Shown here: positions 5,574-6,533 of the stretch, piece after piece
How positions within the stretch are numbered: the stretch's first letter is position 1
How the letters are laid out: each line of letters starts with the position of its first letter
Origin: Nocardioides sp.
GTDB taxonomy: Bacteria; Actinomycetota; Actinomycetes; Propionibacteriales; Nocardioidaceae
Assembly (NCBI GenBank): GCA_003519585.1
Contig: DOWL01000167.1
Coordinates: 15,644-22,176 of the forward strand
DNA length: 6,533 nt
Direction of reading: 5' to 3'
Notes under the pieces: model-generated
Databases searched by the model: none
What the model was told of the DNA's origin: nothing
What the model saw: the letters and a program-made list of their open reading frames with translations, nothing else
Made by a program: the position numbers and the translations under genes

Positions 5574-5604
5574 TCCCGAAAGCAGACCACGAGGTTCTCG
5601 GGAG
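5573..5604 (+). promoter_or_regulatory. Leader hairpin sequestering the lacI-family ribosome site
   Basis: CTCCCGA (5573-5579) is the exact reverse complement of TCGGGAG (5598-5604), with an 18-nt loop. The right arm contains GGGAG (5600-5604), the Shine-Dalgarno sequence five bases before the ATG at 5610. If the transcript starts upstream of 5573, the hairpin would hide the ribosome site and lower translation. The pairing is exact; a regulatory role is inference. Confidence 0.4.
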
Positions 5605-5609
5605 ACCAG

Positions 5610-6533
5610 ATGGCGAGCACGATCCGCGACGTCGCGAAGCATGCCGGCGTCTCGACCGCGACGGTGTCGCGGACCCTGCGGGATCCGCAGATCGTCAAGC
5701 CGGCGACGCGCGAGCGCGTCCAGCGGGCGGTCGAGGCGCTCGCGTTCCAGCCCAGCCAGCTGGGCCGCCAGCTGGCCGAACGCCGGCACGCCGCCAACGG
5801 CATCGTCTTCCCCGACCTCTCCGGCCCGTACTTCGCGGAGGTGGTCCTCGGCTACGAGGACGTCGCCGCCGAGCTCGGGCGGTCGGTGCTCATCTTGTCG
5901 ACGCGGGGGCGCGAGGACGCCGACGAGCAGGTCCAGCGGCTCGCCGGCCGCTGCGACGGACTGGTCGTGCTCGGCCAGACGGTCGCCGACGACGTACTCC
6001 GTCAGCTCGCCGTCCGGGGCATTCCGCTGGTGTTGATCGCCCGGGAAGCGCTCGAGGGCAGCGACTCGGTGAACGCCGAGAACACCCGGTCCGCCCGTCA
6101 GCTCGCCGGACACCTGGCCGAGCAGGGCGCGCGGACCGTGACCTTCGTCGGCGACCCCGAGCTGACCCCCGACCTGGCCGAGCGGCTTGCCGGACTCGAG
6201 GCAGGCGCGCACGAGCACGACCTGCACGTGACGATCCACGAGCCGAGCGCGATGGACGAGCAGGCCGGCATCGAGGTCGCAGCAGAGCTGCGACCCACCG
6301 ACGCGATCGCCTGCGCTAACGACGAGCTCGCGCTCGGCGTACTCAGCGCACTGCGCGACCGCGGTGCCGCCGACGACGTCCTGCTCGCCGGCTCCAGCAC
6401 CTTCGACCAGATGCCCCCGCTGCCGGGCCGGCGCATGGAGCGCCTGTCCCGCGGGCCAAACGGCCTCGACCTGGCGGAGGCCGCCTCGCGGTGGCCCTCG
6501 GCCTGGCTGATCGGCGGCCCCGAGGTCTCGGTC
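5610..6533 (+). CDS. LacI-family transcriptional regulator (incomplete at window end)
   Basis: The frame is open for 308 codons from the ATG at 5610 to the window edge with no stop. Residues 4-23 form the LacI helix-turn-helix (TIRDVAKHAGVSTATVSRTL). Residues 48-57 (PSQLGRQLAE) are the DNA hinge helix. From about residue 62 there is a periplasmic-binding-protein-like effector domain: GIVFPDLSGPYFAEVVLGYE, RCDGLVVLGQ, GIPLVLIARE and DAIACANDELALGVLSALRD (231-250). Such proteins are usually sugar- or nucleoside-responsive repressors; the ligand cannot be named. The start is supported by GGGAG five bases upstream and by the usual family N-terminus. The usual GFDD segment is altered to GSSTFDQ (261-267). 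Residues from about 270 resemble the family poorly, and a different frame codes for a more typical helix, so a sequence error or real divergence is possible there. Upstream CRP-type, LacI-operator and hairpin elements suggest autoregulation and global control. Confidence 0.9.
   Translation, partial: MASTIRDVAKHAGVSTATVSRTLRDPQIVKPATRERVQRAVEALAFQPSQLGRQLAERRHAANGIVFPDLSGPYFAEVVLGYEDVAAELGRSVLILSTRGREDADEQVQRLAGRCDGLVVLGQTVADDVLRQLAVRGIPLVLIAREALEGSDSVNAENTRSARQLAGHLAEQGARTVTFVGDPELTPDLAERLAGLEAGAHEHDLHVTIHEPSAMDEQAGIEVAAELRPTDAIACANDELALGVLSALRDRGAADDVLLAGSSTFDQMPPLPGRRMERLSRGPNGLDLAEAASRWPSAWLIGGPEVSV

Noticed and set aside
3577..5803. Overlapping long minus-strand open frames (3577-4719 and 4505-5803)
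   Set aside because: They run antisense to nfo, the transporter and the lacI-family gene, and have compositionally biased, domain-free translations.
5545..6036. 163-codon plus-strand open frame overlapping the lacI-family gene
   Set aside because: It is a different frame from the clear helix-turn-helix and effector-domain coding frame. Its Ser/Arg-rich translation is a shadow.

Overview
The window is a high-GC, tightly packed bacterial segment with GTG starts, 4-base gene overlaps and strong AGGAGG-type ribosome sites. A PASTA-domain serine/threonine kinase lies divergently next to an Rv2175c-type DNA-binding protein. That pair is known from Mycobacterium tuberculosis (PknL and its substrate Rv2175c), so the source is an actinobacterium. 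The family content suggests a Nocardioides-like member of the Propionibacteriales, but the genus is inference.

Left arm, minus strand (1361 down to 41): three genes are read as one apparent operon. The order is an Rv2175c-like winged-helix protein, a membrane-tethered or secreted guanyl-specific ribonuclease of the RNase Sa/barnase family, and a barstar-type inhibitor. A perfect 10-bp hairpin with a 4-nt loop at 1-24 follows the barstar gene and is probably its terminator. The ribonuclease has a GTG start with no visible Shine-Dalgarno sequence. The inhibitor has an excellent one that overlaps the ribonuclease stop codon, which should bias synthesis toward inhibitor.

Divergent control region (1362-1516, 155 bp): it holds a plausible plus-strand promoter (1445-1474) for the kinase and an 11-bp palindrome at the expected transcription start. 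I could not find a convincing minus-strand promoter there.

Right arm, plus strand (1517-5380): a PknL-like kinase has an N-terminal kinase domain, a single membrane helix and four extracellular PASTA domains. It overlaps endonuclease IV (nfo) by GTGA. After 13 bp comes an EamA/DMT-family transporter. The three look like one operon.

Intergenic region 5381-5609: two copies of a 28-nt palindromic element lie exactly 60 bp apart, probably a repeated terminator or REP-like element. Next comes a dense control region for a LacI-family regulator: a perfect CRP/GlxR-type site, a -35-like TTGACG, a LacI-type CG-centred operator, and a leader hairpin that covers the Shine-Dalgarno sequence.

Right end (5610-6533): a LacI-family regulator is open to the window edge without a stop codon. 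Its target genes probably lie beyond the window.

The most interesting possibility is a signalling link: a cell-wall-sensing PASTA kinase, its divergently encoded DNA-binding partner, and a ribonuclease/inhibitor pair in that partner's operon.
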